From Methylobacterium amylolyticum (GTDB lineage: Bacteria > Pseudomonadota > Alphaproteobacteria > Rhizobiales > Beijerinckiaceae): a stretch of DNA of 36,288 nucleotides. Below the pieces are notes generated by a model that did no database searches, was not told where the DNA came from, and saw nothing but the letters and a program-made list of their open reading frames with translations. The DNA lies in assembly GCF_030700245.1 (NCBI RefSeq), contig NZ_JAUYZI010000052.1, forward strand, positions 1 through 36,288, written 5' to 3'. Made by a program: the position numbers and the translations under genes. Below are positions 1 through 7,890 of the stretch, piece after piece (the stretch's first letter is position 1; each line of letters starts with the position of its first letter).

Positions 1-50
1 GCCACCCTTGTATCTAGGAGGCGGCCCTGTGATGTGCTGAGATTGGGGCT

Positions 51-82
51 GCGCCGGGTGGGGTGGCCACCCCACCCGGCGC
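51..82. repeat. Perfect 32-bp palindrome upstream of the IS110 recombinase gene
   Basis: Two 16-base arms meet without a loop (GCGCCGGGTGGGGTGG and its exact reverse complement). It lies about 125 bases before the recombinase start. IS110-type elements often insert in or beside palindromic sequences, and the IS110 group encodes its bridge RNA in the noncoding end upstream of the recombinase gene. The palindrome could therefore be the target site or part of a structured end RNA. The sequence alone does not decide between these. Confidence 0.6.
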
Positions 83-207
83 GCGGCGTTTGGCGCCCGC
101 CCACCCTCCGGCCACAACCGTGGGAGAGCTTTGGGACCGAACGCCGCCTCGTCACGCACGACCGGACAGTCGCTCGATTGCCGCTCGCATGGACAAGGCA
201 GGTCACC

Positions 208-1146
208 GTGACACGCATCCTCTGTGGCGTCGACATCGGCGCCGACACCCTGGTCGCCCGCCTGGGCCGGGACGGGCCCGAACACACCTGCCGCAACACG
301 CCGGAGGGTCTGGCCGACCTCGTCGCCTTCTGCCGGACGCATCGGGTCGACGTGGTGGCCATGGAAGCCACCGGCGGCTACGAGCGCTTGGCGTTCGGCC
401 TGCTCTGGGGCGAGGGCCTCGCCTGCGCGCTGCTCAACCCGCGCGCCGTGCGCCGGTTCGCCGAGGGTATGGGCGTGCTGGAGAAGACCGACCGGATCGA
501 TGCTGGGCTGATCGCTTGGTACGCGCAGGTCAAGGCTGTCCGGCCCACCCCGCTCGCCTCGGCGGCGCAGGCCCGGCTGACCGCCCTGGTGACCCGCCTG
601 CGCCAGCTCACCGCGCTCAAGGTCAGCCAGAGCAACCAAGCCCGTCTCGTCACCGATCCGGACGCCCTGGCCTCGTTCGCGCCCATCCTGGCCGCGGTCG
701 CGGCGCAGACCCGGCGCCTGGAGGCGCTGATCGCCGAAGCGCTCGCCGCCGACCCGCTCTGGGCGGCGCTGGAGGCCGAGTTCCGCACGATCAAGGGCGT
801 GGCGGGCCGCACGGTGGCGCTGCTCATGGCCGAGATGCCCGAGATCGGCACGCTCTCGGGCAAGGCGGCGGCCAAGCTCGCCGGCCTCGCCCCCCTGGCC
901 AACGACAGCGGACGCCGCACCGGCCCGCGGCCGATCCGGGCCGGGCGCGCGAGCGTGCGCGGCATCCTGTTCGTGGTGGCCGAGATCGTCCGCCGCCATG
1001 AACCGGACTTCCAAGCCTTCCATCAGCGGTTGAGCCAAGCCGGCAAGCCCAAGAAGGTCATCCGCGTCGCCCTCGCCCACAAGCTGCTCGTGCGCCTCAA
1101 CGCAAAAGCCCGAGATCTCCGTGCCGCTCTGCCCCAACCCGCTTGA
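208..1146 (+). CDS. IS110-family transposase/recombinase
   Basis: This 312-residue protein has both IS110 domains. The N-terminal RuvC-like DEDD domain shows D9 (GVDIG), E53 (MEATGGYE) and D95/D98 (KTDRIDA). The C-terminal transposase_20 domain carries IKGVAGRTVALLMAEM and the candidate nucleophile S234 in ANDSGRRTG. Such enzymes recombine DNA using a bridge RNA made from an element end. I chose the GTG at 208 because the conserved ILCGVDIG block begins just after it; the longer reading frame from 34 runs through the palindromic noncoding end. The 11-base sequence GACAGTCGCTC occurs at 165-175 and again at 1154-1164, flanking the gene, but the element ends are not defined. The reading frame is intact, so the enzyme may be active. 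Confidence 0.88.
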   Translation: MTRILCGVDIGADTLVARLGRDGPEHTCRNTPEGLADLVAFCRTHRVDVVAMEATGGYERLAFGLLWGEGLACALLNPRAVRRFAEGMGVLEKTDRIDAGLIAWYAQVKAVRPTPLASAAQARLTALVTRLRQLTALKVSQSNQARLVTDPDALASFAPILAAVAAQTRRLEALIAEALAADPLWAALEAEFRTIKGVAGRTVALLMAEMPEIGTLSGKAAAKLAGLAPLANDSGRRTGPRPIRAGRASVRGILFVVAEIVRRHEPDFQAFHQRLSQAGKPKKVIRVALAHKLLVRLNAKARDLRAALPQPA

Positions 1147-1210
1147 CACCCCAGACAGTCGCTCTCCCGCAGAGGGAAGAGGGGGAAGACGGCGGCGCGC
1201 GTCGTAGCGG

Positions 1211-2140
1211 TTACCGCCCCATCAGCGCGTCCACGTGCGCGCCCACCGACTTGCCGAGCCCCTCCAGGCTGTAGCCGCCCTCCAGCACCGAGACGATCCG
1301 CCCGCCCGCGCAGCGGTCCGCCAGCTCCATCAGCCGGCGCGTCGCCCAGCCGAAATCTTCGGCCTCCAGGCGGAGATTGGCCAGCGGGTCGAGGCGGTGC
1401 CCGTCGAAACCCGCCGAGATCAGGATCACGTCCGGCCGGAACGCTTCGAGCCGCGTCAGGATGCCGGCCTCGAACGCCTCGCGGAAGGTCGCGCCGTCGT
1501 CGCCCGCCCGCAGCGGCACGTTGACGATCGTGTTCTTCTCGCCCCGCTCGGAGGCCGCGCCGGTGCCGGGAAACAGCGGCATCTCGTGCGTCGAGGCGTA
1601 GAGCACCGCGCCGTCGTCCCAGAAGATGTCCTGGCTGCCGTTGCCGTGGTGCACGTCCCAGTCGACCAGGGCCACCCGCTCGGCCCCGTGGCGGCTGCGC
1701 GCGTAGCGGGCGCCGATGGCGGCGTGGTTGAACAGGCAGAAGCCCATCGCCCGCTCGCGCTCGGCGTGGTGGCCGGGGGGGCGCATGGCGACGAAGGCGT
1801 TGCGGCACTCGCCCGCGATCACCGCGTCGAGGGCGTGGGTCACGCCGCCGACCGCGCGCAGCGCCGCCTCCAGGCTGCCGGCCGACAGCACCGTGTCGGA
1901 ATCGATCCCGACCATGCCGCGCGCCGGCACCGCCGCCGCCACCGCCTCGACGAAGGCGCGCGGGTGGGCGAGCGTGGCGGTCTCCGGCTCGGCCCGGGGG
2001 GCGGCGGCGCGCACGAGGCAGGCGAAGCGCTCGTCCTCCAGCGCCCGCTCCACCGCCCGCATCCGCGCCGGCCGCTCCGGATGTCCGTCCGGAACCTCGT
2101 GGTCGAAGCTCGCGGGGTGACTCACGTACAGCGTCGTCAC
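1211..2140 (-). CDS. Histone deacetylase-family amidohydrolase
   Basis: This 309-residue zinc amidohydrolase belongs to the HDAC / acetoin-utilisation / acetylpolyamine deacetylase superfamily. It probably removes acetyl groups from small amides or protein lysines in the cytoplasm. Visible motifs are RPPGHHAERE with the catalytic pair H124-H125, VDWDVHHGNGSQ with zinc ligands D162 and H164, SAGFDGHRLDP with the third ligand D246, and LEGGY with the transition-state tyrosine Y290. The GTG start at 2140 has a GGGAGAG ribosome site and begins the conserved strand TTLYVSHPASFDHEVP. The longer frame to 2200 looks spurious. The gene is divergent from the L,D-transpeptidase. The true substrate is unknown. 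Confidence 0.88.
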   Translation of the reverse strand: MTTLYVSHPASFDHEVPDGHPERPARMRAVERALEDERFACLVRAAAPRAEPETATLAHPRAFVEAVAAAVPARGMVGIDSDTVLSAGSLEAALRAVGGVTHALDAVIAGECRNAFVAMRPPGHHAERERAMGFCLFNHAAIGARYARSRHGAERVALVDWDVHHGNGSQDIFWDDGAVLYASTHEMPLFPGTGAASERGEKNTIVNVPLRAGDDGATFREAFEAGILTRLEAFRPDVILISAGFDGHRLDPLANLRLEAEDFGWATRRLMELADRCAGGRIVSVLEGGYSLEGLGKSVGAHVDALMGR

Positions 2141-2304
2141 AGGCGCTCTCCCGGGTGCGGTCCTGTCGCGTGGGAGCCACAGAAGCCGGCAATGTGCCAC
2201 GGGCGCAACGCGCGGACTACGGCGGGGTGCCCGGCGAGCGTATGGTTATCGAAGTCTTTGCACGGCCGCCCGCAGGGTGGGGCACGACGATCGAGGACCC
2301 GCCG

Positions 2305-2901
2305 ATGCGCCTCAGCCCCGCCCCCACCGTGATCCCGGCCCTCGCCGCCGCGCTGCTGCTCGCGGGCTGCACCTTCAAGGGCGTGCCGGACCCCGCCCTG
2401 TCGGCGCGGGACGCGGAGTACATGGCGCTGGTGCCCCAGGCGGAGTTCGACCCGCACTTCGCCCGCTACGAGATCGACGACCCGACACGGGCTGCACCGG
2501 GGACGATCGTCGTGGAGACCAGGGAGCGGCAGCTCTACCTCGTCCTGCCGGGCGGCAAGGCGATGCGCTACGGGGTCTCGGTCGGCGACGAGGCCTACGG
2601 CTGGACCGGTTCCGCCACGATCGACCGGAAGGCCGAGTGGCCGGCCTGGAACCCGCCCGCCGAGATGATCAAGCGCTGGCCGCACGTCCACGCCATGCAG
2701 GGCGGCCCGGCCAACCCCCTCGGCGCCCGGGCGCTCTACTTGTCCGACAAGGGGCGCGACACGCTCTACCGGATCCACGGCACCAACGAGCCGGAGAAGA
2801 TCGGCCAGGCGGTCTCGTCGGGCTGCATCCGCATGCGCAACATCGACGTGGTCGACCTCTACAACCGCGTGCCGGTCGGTGCCACGGTCATCGTCCGGTA
2901 A
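2305..2901 (+). CDS. L,D-transpeptidase (YkuD domain) lipoprotein
   Basis: This 198-residue protein begins with a lipoprotein signal whose lipobox LLLAGC would place the lipidated cysteine at residue 22. The YkuD domain follows, from about residue 70 (TIVVETRERQLYLVLPGG). It ends in the catalytic HGTNEP and SSGCIRMRN motifs, with the cysteine of SSGC as nucleophile. Family members form 3-3 peptidoglycan cross-links or attach proteins to the wall in the periplasm. Alphaproteobacteria carry many paralogues, so the exact role is not given by sequence. The ATG at 2305 is chosen because the signal peptide starts there. Confidence 0.9.
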   Translation: MRLSPAPTVIPALAAALLLAGCTFKGVPDPALSARDAEYMALVPQAEFDPHFARYEIDDPTRAAPGTIVVETRERQLYLVLPGGKAMRYGVSVGDEAYGWTGSATIDRKAEWPAWNPPAEMIKRWPHVHAMQGGPANPLGARALYLSDKGRDTLYRIHGTNEPEKIGQAVSSGCIRMRNIDVVDLYNRVPVGATVIVR

Positions 2902-2950
2902 CGCTGGCGATCAACGTCCCAATAAGCCTGCTCGCTCGGCCTACGTTTAC

Positions 2951-2966
2951 CTGAACATCGGTTCAG
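2951..2966. promoter_or_regulatory. Inverted repeat CTGAAC-N4-GTTCAG, candidate operator
   Basis: A perfect 6-4-6 inverted repeat lies about 98 bases before the ATG of the small gene at 3064. It sits in the only clearly AT-richer stretch of this intergenic region. No T-run follows, so a terminator is less likely. The TGAAC-N4-GTTCA shape resembles operators of TetR-type repressors, but no such regulator gene is in the window. Confidence 0.3.
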
Positions 2967-3063
2967 ACCTTGCCGTTAACCTCCGGCTGGGAGGTGTCTC
3001 CGTAATGTGAATACACACAGGGACAAACACCGACCGCAGAACAGGTCGGGGAGGCAGGGGATC

Positions 3064-3504
3064 ATGACCACCATTTCCGTCGCTCAGTTCTGCAACCACG
3101 CCGTCTCGGCCGGCACGATCAGCGCCGACGACCTGATCGTCCTGAAGCGCGAGGTGATCCCGGACGGGATCGCCAGCCGCGAGGAGGCCGACCTCCTGAT
3201 CGCCCTGGAGCGGGCGGTGATCGGCTCGGACGCCTTCGCCGAGTTCCTCATCGCCAGCGTCGTCGACTATGCCGTGTGGGTCGAGCGTGCCACCGGCTAC
3301 ATCGACCGCGACGCGGCCGCGTGGCTCCAGGCCTCGCTCAGCGGCCGCACCGGCCCGAGCCCGGTCGGCGCCCGGATCGCCATGGAGATCGTCCGCGAGG
3401 CGCAGGGGTCGGCCGAATCGCTGACCGCCTTCGCCCTGGAGGCGAACCGCTGGATCCGCGAGGTCCCGGCGAAGGATCGGGTCACGTTCGCGCTCGCCGC
3501 CTGA
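3064..3504 (+). CDS. Conserved small protein of unknown function
   Basis: The product is 146 residues and probably all-helical and soluble. It has no signal peptide, no transmembrane segment and no motif I recognise. It is acidic, with an N-terminal segment TTISVAQFCNHAVSAG followed by charged amphipathic stretches. I take the ATG at 3064, after a purine-rich AGGCAGGGG ribosome site, rather than the upstream in-frame codon at 3007. It precedes pccA by about 100 bases on the same strand, but nothing ties it functionally to that enzyme. The overall pattern faintly recalls tellurite-resistance TerB-like helical proteins; this is only an impression. Confidence 0.65.
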   Translation: MTTISVAQFCNHAVSAGTISADDLIVLKREVIPDGIASREEADLLIALERAVIGSDAFAEFLIASVVDYAVWVERATGYIDRDAAAWLQASLSGRTGPSPVGARIAMEIVREAQGSAESLTAFALEANRWIREVPAKDRVTFALAA

Positions 3505-3604
3505 GGTCCATACCAAGGCGCAGCTTCCGTCGGCGGCGCATCTGCTCTATCGGGACCGATAAGCCGGTGCGGAATCCGGCGATCTCGAAGCAGTGCGGCC
3601 CGCG

Positions 3605-5608
3605 ATGTTCGACAAGATCCTGATTGCCAACCGGGGTGAGATCGCCTGCCGGGTCATCAAGACCGCGCGGCGGATGGGCATCAAGACGGTGGCGGTCTAT
3701 TCCGACGCCGACCGCGACGCGGTGCACGTGGCGATGGCCGACGAGGCCGTGCATATCGGCCCGGCGGCCGCGGCCCAGTCCTACCTCGTCATCGACAAGA
3801 TCGTGGATGCCTGCCGACAGACCGGCGCGCAGGCGGTGCACCCGGGCTACGGCTTCCTGTCCGAGCGCGAGGCCTTCCCCAAGGCGCTCGAGGCCGCCGG
3901 CATCGTGTTCATCGGCCCCAACCCGCAAGCCATCGCCGCGATGGGCGACAAGATCGAGTCGAAGAAGGCGGCGGCCGCGGCGCAAGTCTCGACCGTGCCG
4001 GGCTTCCTCGGGGTGATCGAGAGCCCCGAGCACGCGGTCAAGATCGCCGACGAGATCGGCTACCCCGTGATGATCAAGGCGTCCGCGGGCGGCGGCGGCA
4101 AGGGCATGCGCATCGCCCACTCGGCCGACGAGGTCGCGGAAGGCTTCGCCCGCGCGAAATCCGAGGCGTCGTCGTCCTTCGGCGACGACCGGGTGTTCGT
4201 GGAGAAGTTCATCACCGACCCGCGCCACATCGAGATCCAGGTGATCGGCGACAAGCACGGCAACGTGATCTACCTGGGCGAGCGCGAGTGCTCGATCCAG
4301 CGCCGCAATCAGAAGGTGATCGAGGAGGCGCCCTCGCCGCTGCTCGACGAGGCGACGCGCCGCAAGATGGGCGAGCAGGCGGTCGCGCTCGCCAAGGCGG
4401 TGAACTACGATTCGGCCGGCACGGTCGAGTTCGTCGCCGGCCAGGACAAGTCGTTCTACTTCCTGGAGATGAACACCCGGCTCCAGGTGGAGCACCCGGT
4501 GACCGAGATGATCACCGGCCTCGACCTCGTCGAGCTGATGATCCGGGTCGCCGCGGGCGAAAAGCTTCCCCTTGGTCAACCCGACGTGAAGCTCGACGGC
4601 TGGGCGGTGGAGAGCCGGGTCTACGCCGAGGACCCGACCCGCAACTTCCTGCCCTCGATCGGCCGGCTCACCACGTACCAGCCGCCGGAGGAGGGCCGCC
4701 AGGGCCACGCGATCGTGCGCAACGACACCGGCGTCGAGGAGGGCGGCGAGATCGCCATCCACTACGACCCGATGATCGCCAAGCTCGTGACCTGGGCGCC
4801 GACGCGTCTGGAGGCGATCGAGGCCCAGGCCGAGGCGCTCGACGCCTTCGCCATCGACGGCATCCGCCACAACATCCCGTTCCTGTCGGCGCTGATGGCG
4901 CATCCGCGCTGGCGCGAGGGCCGGCTGTCCACCGGCTTCATCGCCGAGGAGTTCACCGGCGGCTTCAGCGCGCCGGAGCCCGAGGGCGAGGTCGCCCGGC
5001 GGATGATGGCCGCGGCCGCCGCGATCGACCACAAGCTCAACCAGCGCAAGCGCGGCATCTCCGGCCAGATGCGGGCGCCCGGCCTGTTCGCGTTCGAGCG
5101 CGACCGGGTGGTGATCCTCGCCGGCCGGCCCTACCCGGTGGCCGTCGAGACCGAGGGGGACGGCGTGACCGTCACCGAGGCGGATGGCGGCGCCCTGCAC
5201 GTGGAGAGCGCGTGGCGGCCGGGCGAGCCGGTCTGGATCGGCACGATCGACGGGCACCGCCTCGCGATCCAGGTGCGCGGCCTGCTCAACGGCGTGTTCC
5301 TCCAGCACGCGGGCGCGGCCGCCGAGGCGCGGGTCTACACCCGCCGCGAGGCCGAGCTCGCCGCCCTGATGCCGGTGAAGGAGCAGGCGGGCTCGGGCAA
5401 GCAGGTGCTCTGCCCGATGCCCGGCCTCGTCAAGCAGATCCTCGTGGCCGAGGGCCAGGAGGTGAAGAACGGCGAGCCGATCGCCGTGGTCGAGGCGATG
5501 AAGATGGAGAACGTGCTGCGCGCCGAGCGCGACGCCACCGTCTCGAAGATCCACGCCAAGGAAGGCGACAGCCTCGCCGTCGACGCGGTGATCCTCGAAT
5601 TCGCCTGA
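3605..5608 (+). CDS. pccA: Propionyl/acetyl-CoA carboxylase, biotin carboxylase (alpha) subunit
   Basis: This 667-residue protein has the full alpha-subunit architecture. The biotin carboxylase N domain starts FDKILIANRGEIACRV. The ATP-grasp domain carries the glycine-rich SAGGGGKGM loop and EMNTRLQVEHPVTE. The biotin carboxylase C domain, a BT linker region and a biotinyl domain follow, with EAMKMENV and the biotinylated lysine near residue 633. It carboxylates biotin with ATP and bicarbonate; a separate beta subunit, not in the window, transfers the carboxyl group to propionyl-CoA. Methylobacterium uses this step in the ethylmalonyl-CoA pathway for glyoxylate regeneration. The propionyl assignment over acetyl or methylcrotonyl rests on length and overall pattern. 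Confidence 0.9.
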   Translation: MFDKILIANRGEIACRVIKTARRMGIKTVAVYSDADRDAVHVAMADEAVHIGPAAAAQSYLVIDKIVDACRQTGAQAVHPGYGFLSEREAFPKALEAAGIVFIGPNPQAIAAMGDKIESKKAAAAAQVSTVPGFLGVIESPEHAVKIADEIGYPVMIKASAGGGGKGMRIAHSADEVAEGFARAKSEASSSFGDDRVFVEKFITDPRHIEIQVIGDKHGNVIYLGERECSIQRRNQKVIEEAPSPLLDEATRRKMGEQAVALAKAVNYDSAGTVEFVAGQDKSFYFLEMNTRLQVEHPVTEMITGLDLVELMIRVAAGEKLPLGQPDVKLDGWAVESRVYAEDPTRNFLPSIGRLTTYQPPEEGRQGHAIVRNDTGVEEGGEIAIHYDPMIAKLVTWAPTRLEAIEAQAEALDAFAIDGIRHNIPFLSALMAHPRWREGRLSTGFIAEEFTGGFSAPEPEGEVARRMMAAAAAIDHKLNQRKRGISGQMRAPGLFAFERDRVVILAGRPYPVAVETEGDGVTVTEADGGALHVESAWRPGEPVWIGTIDGHRLAIQVRGLLNGVFLQHAGAAAEARVYTRREAELAALMPVKEQAGSGKQVLCPMPGLVKQILVAEGQEVKNGEPIAVVEAMKMENVLRAERDATVSKIHAKEGDSLAVDAVILEFA

Positions 5609-5618
5609 CGGGCGGGCG

Positions 5619-5798
5619 GTGAGCGCGGTGGCCTACGTGGTGATCGGCTTCGTCACGCCGACGACGGCTCTGAGCTTCGGGGTCGCGAGCGCGCCGCCTC
5701 TCCAATGGACGACGGTGCTGTTCGTCCTGCTCTGGCTTTGCGCCGGCGTCAGCATACATTGGATCGCGAGACGGGTGCTTCGGAGCCTGCGACCGTGA
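5619..5798 (+). CDS. Small two-helix membrane protein
   Basis: A 59-residue frame starts at GTG only ten bases after the pccA stop. The sequence has two hydrophobic segments, roughly residues 4-24 and 32-50 (TTVLFVLLWLCAGVSIHWIA), followed by a basic tail RRVLRSLRP. Its stop codon overlaps the GTG of the next small gene in the arrangement GTGA, which supports real translation of both. Function is unknown. Position suggests it is co-transcribed with pccA. Confidence 0.55.
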   Translation: MSAVAYVVIGFVTPTTALSFGVASAPPLQWTTVLFVLLWLCAGVSIHWIARRVLRSLRP

Positions 5799-5914
5799 GT
5801 ACGGGCGAGATCTTCGTCATCTTCGTGATTCCGGCCGTCGGCGTGATCCTCGCCTACGCCGCGATGCGCGCCAACGAGTGGTCGGTGAAGCGCGCCCGCG
5901 AACGCGGCGAGTGA
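5795..5914 (+). CDS. Small single-pass membrane protein
   Basis: This 39-residue protein starts at GTG inside the stop of the preceding gene (GTGA overlap), indicating translational coupling. It has one hydrophobic segment, GEIFVIFVIPAVGVILAYAAM (about residues 4-24), and a positively charged C-terminal tail (VKRARERGE), so the tail probably faces the cytoplasm. No family is recognised. Confidence 0.5.
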   Translation: MSTGEIFVIFVIPAVGVILAYAAMRANEWSVKRARERGE

Positions 5915-5935
5915 GGCCGACGCCCAGTCGCAAGA

Positions 5936-6367
5936 ATGCCCCTGTACTTCGCCTACGGCGCCAACATGGACGCCGCCGCGATGGCCCTGCGCTGCCCCGT
6001 GTCGCGGCTCGTCGGGCGGGGGCGGCTCCCGCGGCACCGCTTCATCGTCATGCGCGAGGGCTACGCCTCGGTGGTGCGCGACCCCGCCCGGACCGTGCAC
6101 GGGGTACTGTGGGACCTCGCCCGCGACGACATCCCGGCGCTCGACCGGTACGAGGGGGTGGCGGGCGGCCTCTACGCGAAGGCGAGCCTGCCGGTGACCA
6201 CGGCGGCGGGCGTGCGGCGGGCGCTGATCTATATCGGCCGCACCACGGCCCCCGGCCGGCCGCGGCCCGGCTACCTCGACGCGGTGGCGGCGGCGGCCGA
6301 GGCGGCGCAACTGCCCCCGGCCTATCTGCGCGAGATCCGGGGCTGGAGCCGCGGGGCGCCGCCGTGA
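5936..6367 (+). CDS. Gamma-glutamylcyclotransferase family protein
   Basis: This 143-residue protein has the GGCT/AIG2 fold signature: an N-terminal FAYGANMD loop (normally YGSN) that binds the gamma-glutamyl group, and the catalytic acid in LDRYEGVAGG. The family releases 5-oxoproline from gamma-glutamyl amino acids or amines. The length matches the family. Its stop codon overlaps a possible GTG start of the acylphosphatase frame, so the two are probably one transcript. The specific substrate is not predictable. Confidence 0.85.
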   Translation: MPLYFAYGANMDAAAMALRCPVSRLVGRGRLPRHRFIVMREGYASVVRDPARTVHGVLWDLARDDIPALDRYEGVAGGLYAKASLPVTTAAGVRRALIYIGRTTAPGRPRPGYLDAVAAAAEAAQLPPAYLREIRGWSRGAPP

Positions 6368-6438
6368 CCCGGCCGGAACCGCGGCCGGCCCGCCGCCTTA
6401 CCGAGGATCCCGCCGCGCGGGACGAGGGGAGGGACGGT

Positions 6439-6738
6439 ATGACGGCGAGCGACGCGACGGCCGAGACACGCACCGTGGCGGCGACGATCACCGGGCGCGT
6501 CCAGGGGGTGTCGTACCGGATGTGGGCCCGGGAGACGGCGGAGCGCCTCGGCCTGTCGGGCAGCGTGCGCAACCGGGACGACGGCGCCGTCGAGGCGGTG
6601 TTCAGCGGCCCCGCCGCCGCCGTCGAGCGGATGATCGGCCTGTGCCGGTCCGGGCCGGCCGGTGCCCGGGTGGCGGACGTCGCGGTGACGGAGGGGGTGC
6701 CGCCGCCGCGGCCCGGCTTCGCGATCCTGCGGGGCTGA
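6439..6738 (+). CDS. acyP: Acylphosphatase
   Basis: This 99-residue enzyme shows the complete acylphosphatase signature. GRVQGVSYRMWA carries the phosphate-binding loop and catalytic arginine, and SGSVRNRDDGAVEAVFSG carries the catalytic asparagine. It hydrolyses carboxyl-phosphate bonds of acyl phosphates. The ATG at 6439 follows a GAGGGGAGGGAC ribosome site and gives the usual family length. A GTG at 6364, overlapping the preceding stop, would add 25 low-complexity residues. A weak hairpin (AGGCGC-N6-GCGCCT, 6738-6755) follows the stop. Confidence 0.9.
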   Translation: MTASDATAETRTVAATITGRVQGVSYRMWARETAERLGLSGSVRNRDDGAVEAVFSGPAAAVERMIGLCRSGPAGARVADVAVTEGVPPPRPGFAILRG

Positions 6739-6811
6739 GGCGCGTCCGGGCGCCTTCAGTCGCGGCCGCCCGCTTGCTATGGGCGCCGCTTCGCGGGAAT
6801 CGCCGGAGACC

Positions 6812-7567
6812 ATGATCGACCTGTCCACCGCGGGCGCCGCCTTCTCGCCCGTCGATCTCGGGGCGCTCGCCTACTTCATCGCCGCCTGGGTCGGGTACGG
6901 CCTGTCGGTCGGCCGCCTGCGCGGGCGGATGGTGTCGCTGACCCAGATCATGAACCGCCACCGGGCGAACTGGGCGCGGCAGGTGATCGGCCGCGACAAC
7001 CGGGTGGTGGACACGCAGATCAACGCCTCCCTCCAGAACGGCACCGCCTTCTTCGCCTCGACCTCGCTGATCGCGCTGGGCTCGGTGCTGACCCTGTCGC
7101 GCTCGGGCGACGACGTGCTGAACATGTTCGCGACGCTGCCGTTCGGCACGGTCGCCAACCGGGTGACCTGGGAGCTGAAGGTCGCCGGGCTCGCGGTGGT
7201 GTTCGTCTACGCCTTCTTCAAGTTCGCCTGGGCCTACCGGCTGTTCAACTACGCCGCCATCCTGCTCGGCGCGGTGCCGTCGAGGGGCACGGCCTCGGAG
7301 GCCGAGATGACCCGGGCGGTGCGCCGGGTCGCGGTGATGAACGTCGCCGCGGGCGGCCACTTCGCGCGGGGCCAGCGGGCGTTCTTCTTCGCGCTCGCCT
7401 ATCTCGGCTGGTTCGTGAGCCCCTATATCCTGTTCGTCTCGACGACCGGGGTGGTGGCGGTGATGTGGCGGCGCCAGTTCGCCTCCGGCATCCGCACGGC
7501 GCTGCTGGGACTGGGGGAGGGGCCGGACGAGGGCCCGCTCGCCGCGATCGAGGAGGATGGGGAATGA
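6812..7567 (+). CDS. DUF599 integral membrane protein
   Basis: This 251-residue protein has about four membrane segments: near residues 15-33 (LGALAYFIAAWVGYGL), 70-90, 118-145 and 200-230. Between the first two lies the conserved motif block RMVSLTQIMNRHRANWA. It fits the DUF599 family found across proteobacteria, whose function is not established. The ATG at 6812 places the first membrane helix near the N terminus. Its stop overlaps the ATG of the next gene (ATGA), indicating coupling. Confidence 0.8.
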   Translation: MIDLSTAGAAFSPVDLGALAYFIAAWVGYGLSVGRLRGRMVSLTQIMNRHRANWARQVIGRDNRVVDTQINASLQNGTAFFASTSLIALGSVLTLSRSGDDVLNMFATLPFGTVANRVTWELKVAGLAVVFVYAFFKFAWAYRLFNYAAILLGAVPSRGTASEAEMTRAVRRVAVMNVAAGGHFARGQRAFFFALAYLGWFVSPYILFVSTTGVVAVMWRRQFASGIRTALLGLGEGPDEGPLAAIEEDGE

Positions 7568-7890
7568 GCGCGGCGCAGGACGCGGAGATCACGGCGACGA
7601 TGCTGCGGCTCGTGGCCGAGCGCGGCGCGGACAAGACGGTCTGCCCCTCCGAGGTCGCCCGGGCGCTCGGCGGCCCGCACCCGGACGGCTGGGGGCCGCT
7701 GATGCAGCCGGTGCGGCGGGTGGCGGTGCGACTCGCGCACGCGGGCGAGATCGCCATCCTGCGCAAGGGGCGCCCGGTCGATCCGGACGACTTCCGCGGG
7801 ATCTACCGGCTGGCGCTGCCCGCCGGCGGATCGGCCGGCATGGGTGCCTCGGACGGCGCCTCGGGGCCCGGCAGCCAGTCCGGGGTGTAG
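7564..7890 (+). CDS. DUF3253 family small protein (winged-helix-like)
   Basis: This 108-residue protein matches the DUF3253 pattern: an N-terminal helix pair (EITATMLRLVAERGADKTVCPSEVARAL cut at about residues 8-35), the conserved WGPLMQPVRRVAVRLAHAG, and the terminal RKGRPVDPDDFRGIYRL. This looks like a short winged-helix fold. Its function is unknown. Its start overlaps the DUF599 stop. The last 30 or so residues (glycine/serine/alanine-rich) lie in DNA that also codes, on the other strand, for the end of the YdcF-like gene. The true family domain ends near residue 80, so the tail may be a recent extension. Confidence 0.8.
   Translation: MSAAQDAEITATMLRLVAERGADKTVCPSEVARALGGPHPDGWGPLMQPVRRVAVRLAHAGEIAILRKGRPVDPDDFRGIYRLALPAGGSAGMGASDGASGPGSQSGV

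Noticed and set aside
34..207. N-terminal extension of the IS110 recombinase from position 34
   Set aside because: The added residues are proline/arginine-rich, cross the 32-bp palindrome and do not belong to the IS110 fold, which begins just after the GTG at 208.
3482..5554. A 690-residue open frame on the minus strand opposite pccA
   Set aside because: It is antisense to a complete, highly conserved biotin carboxylase. The frame is rich in His/Arg/Asp/Leu, as expected for the mirror of GC-rich codons, and has no domain.
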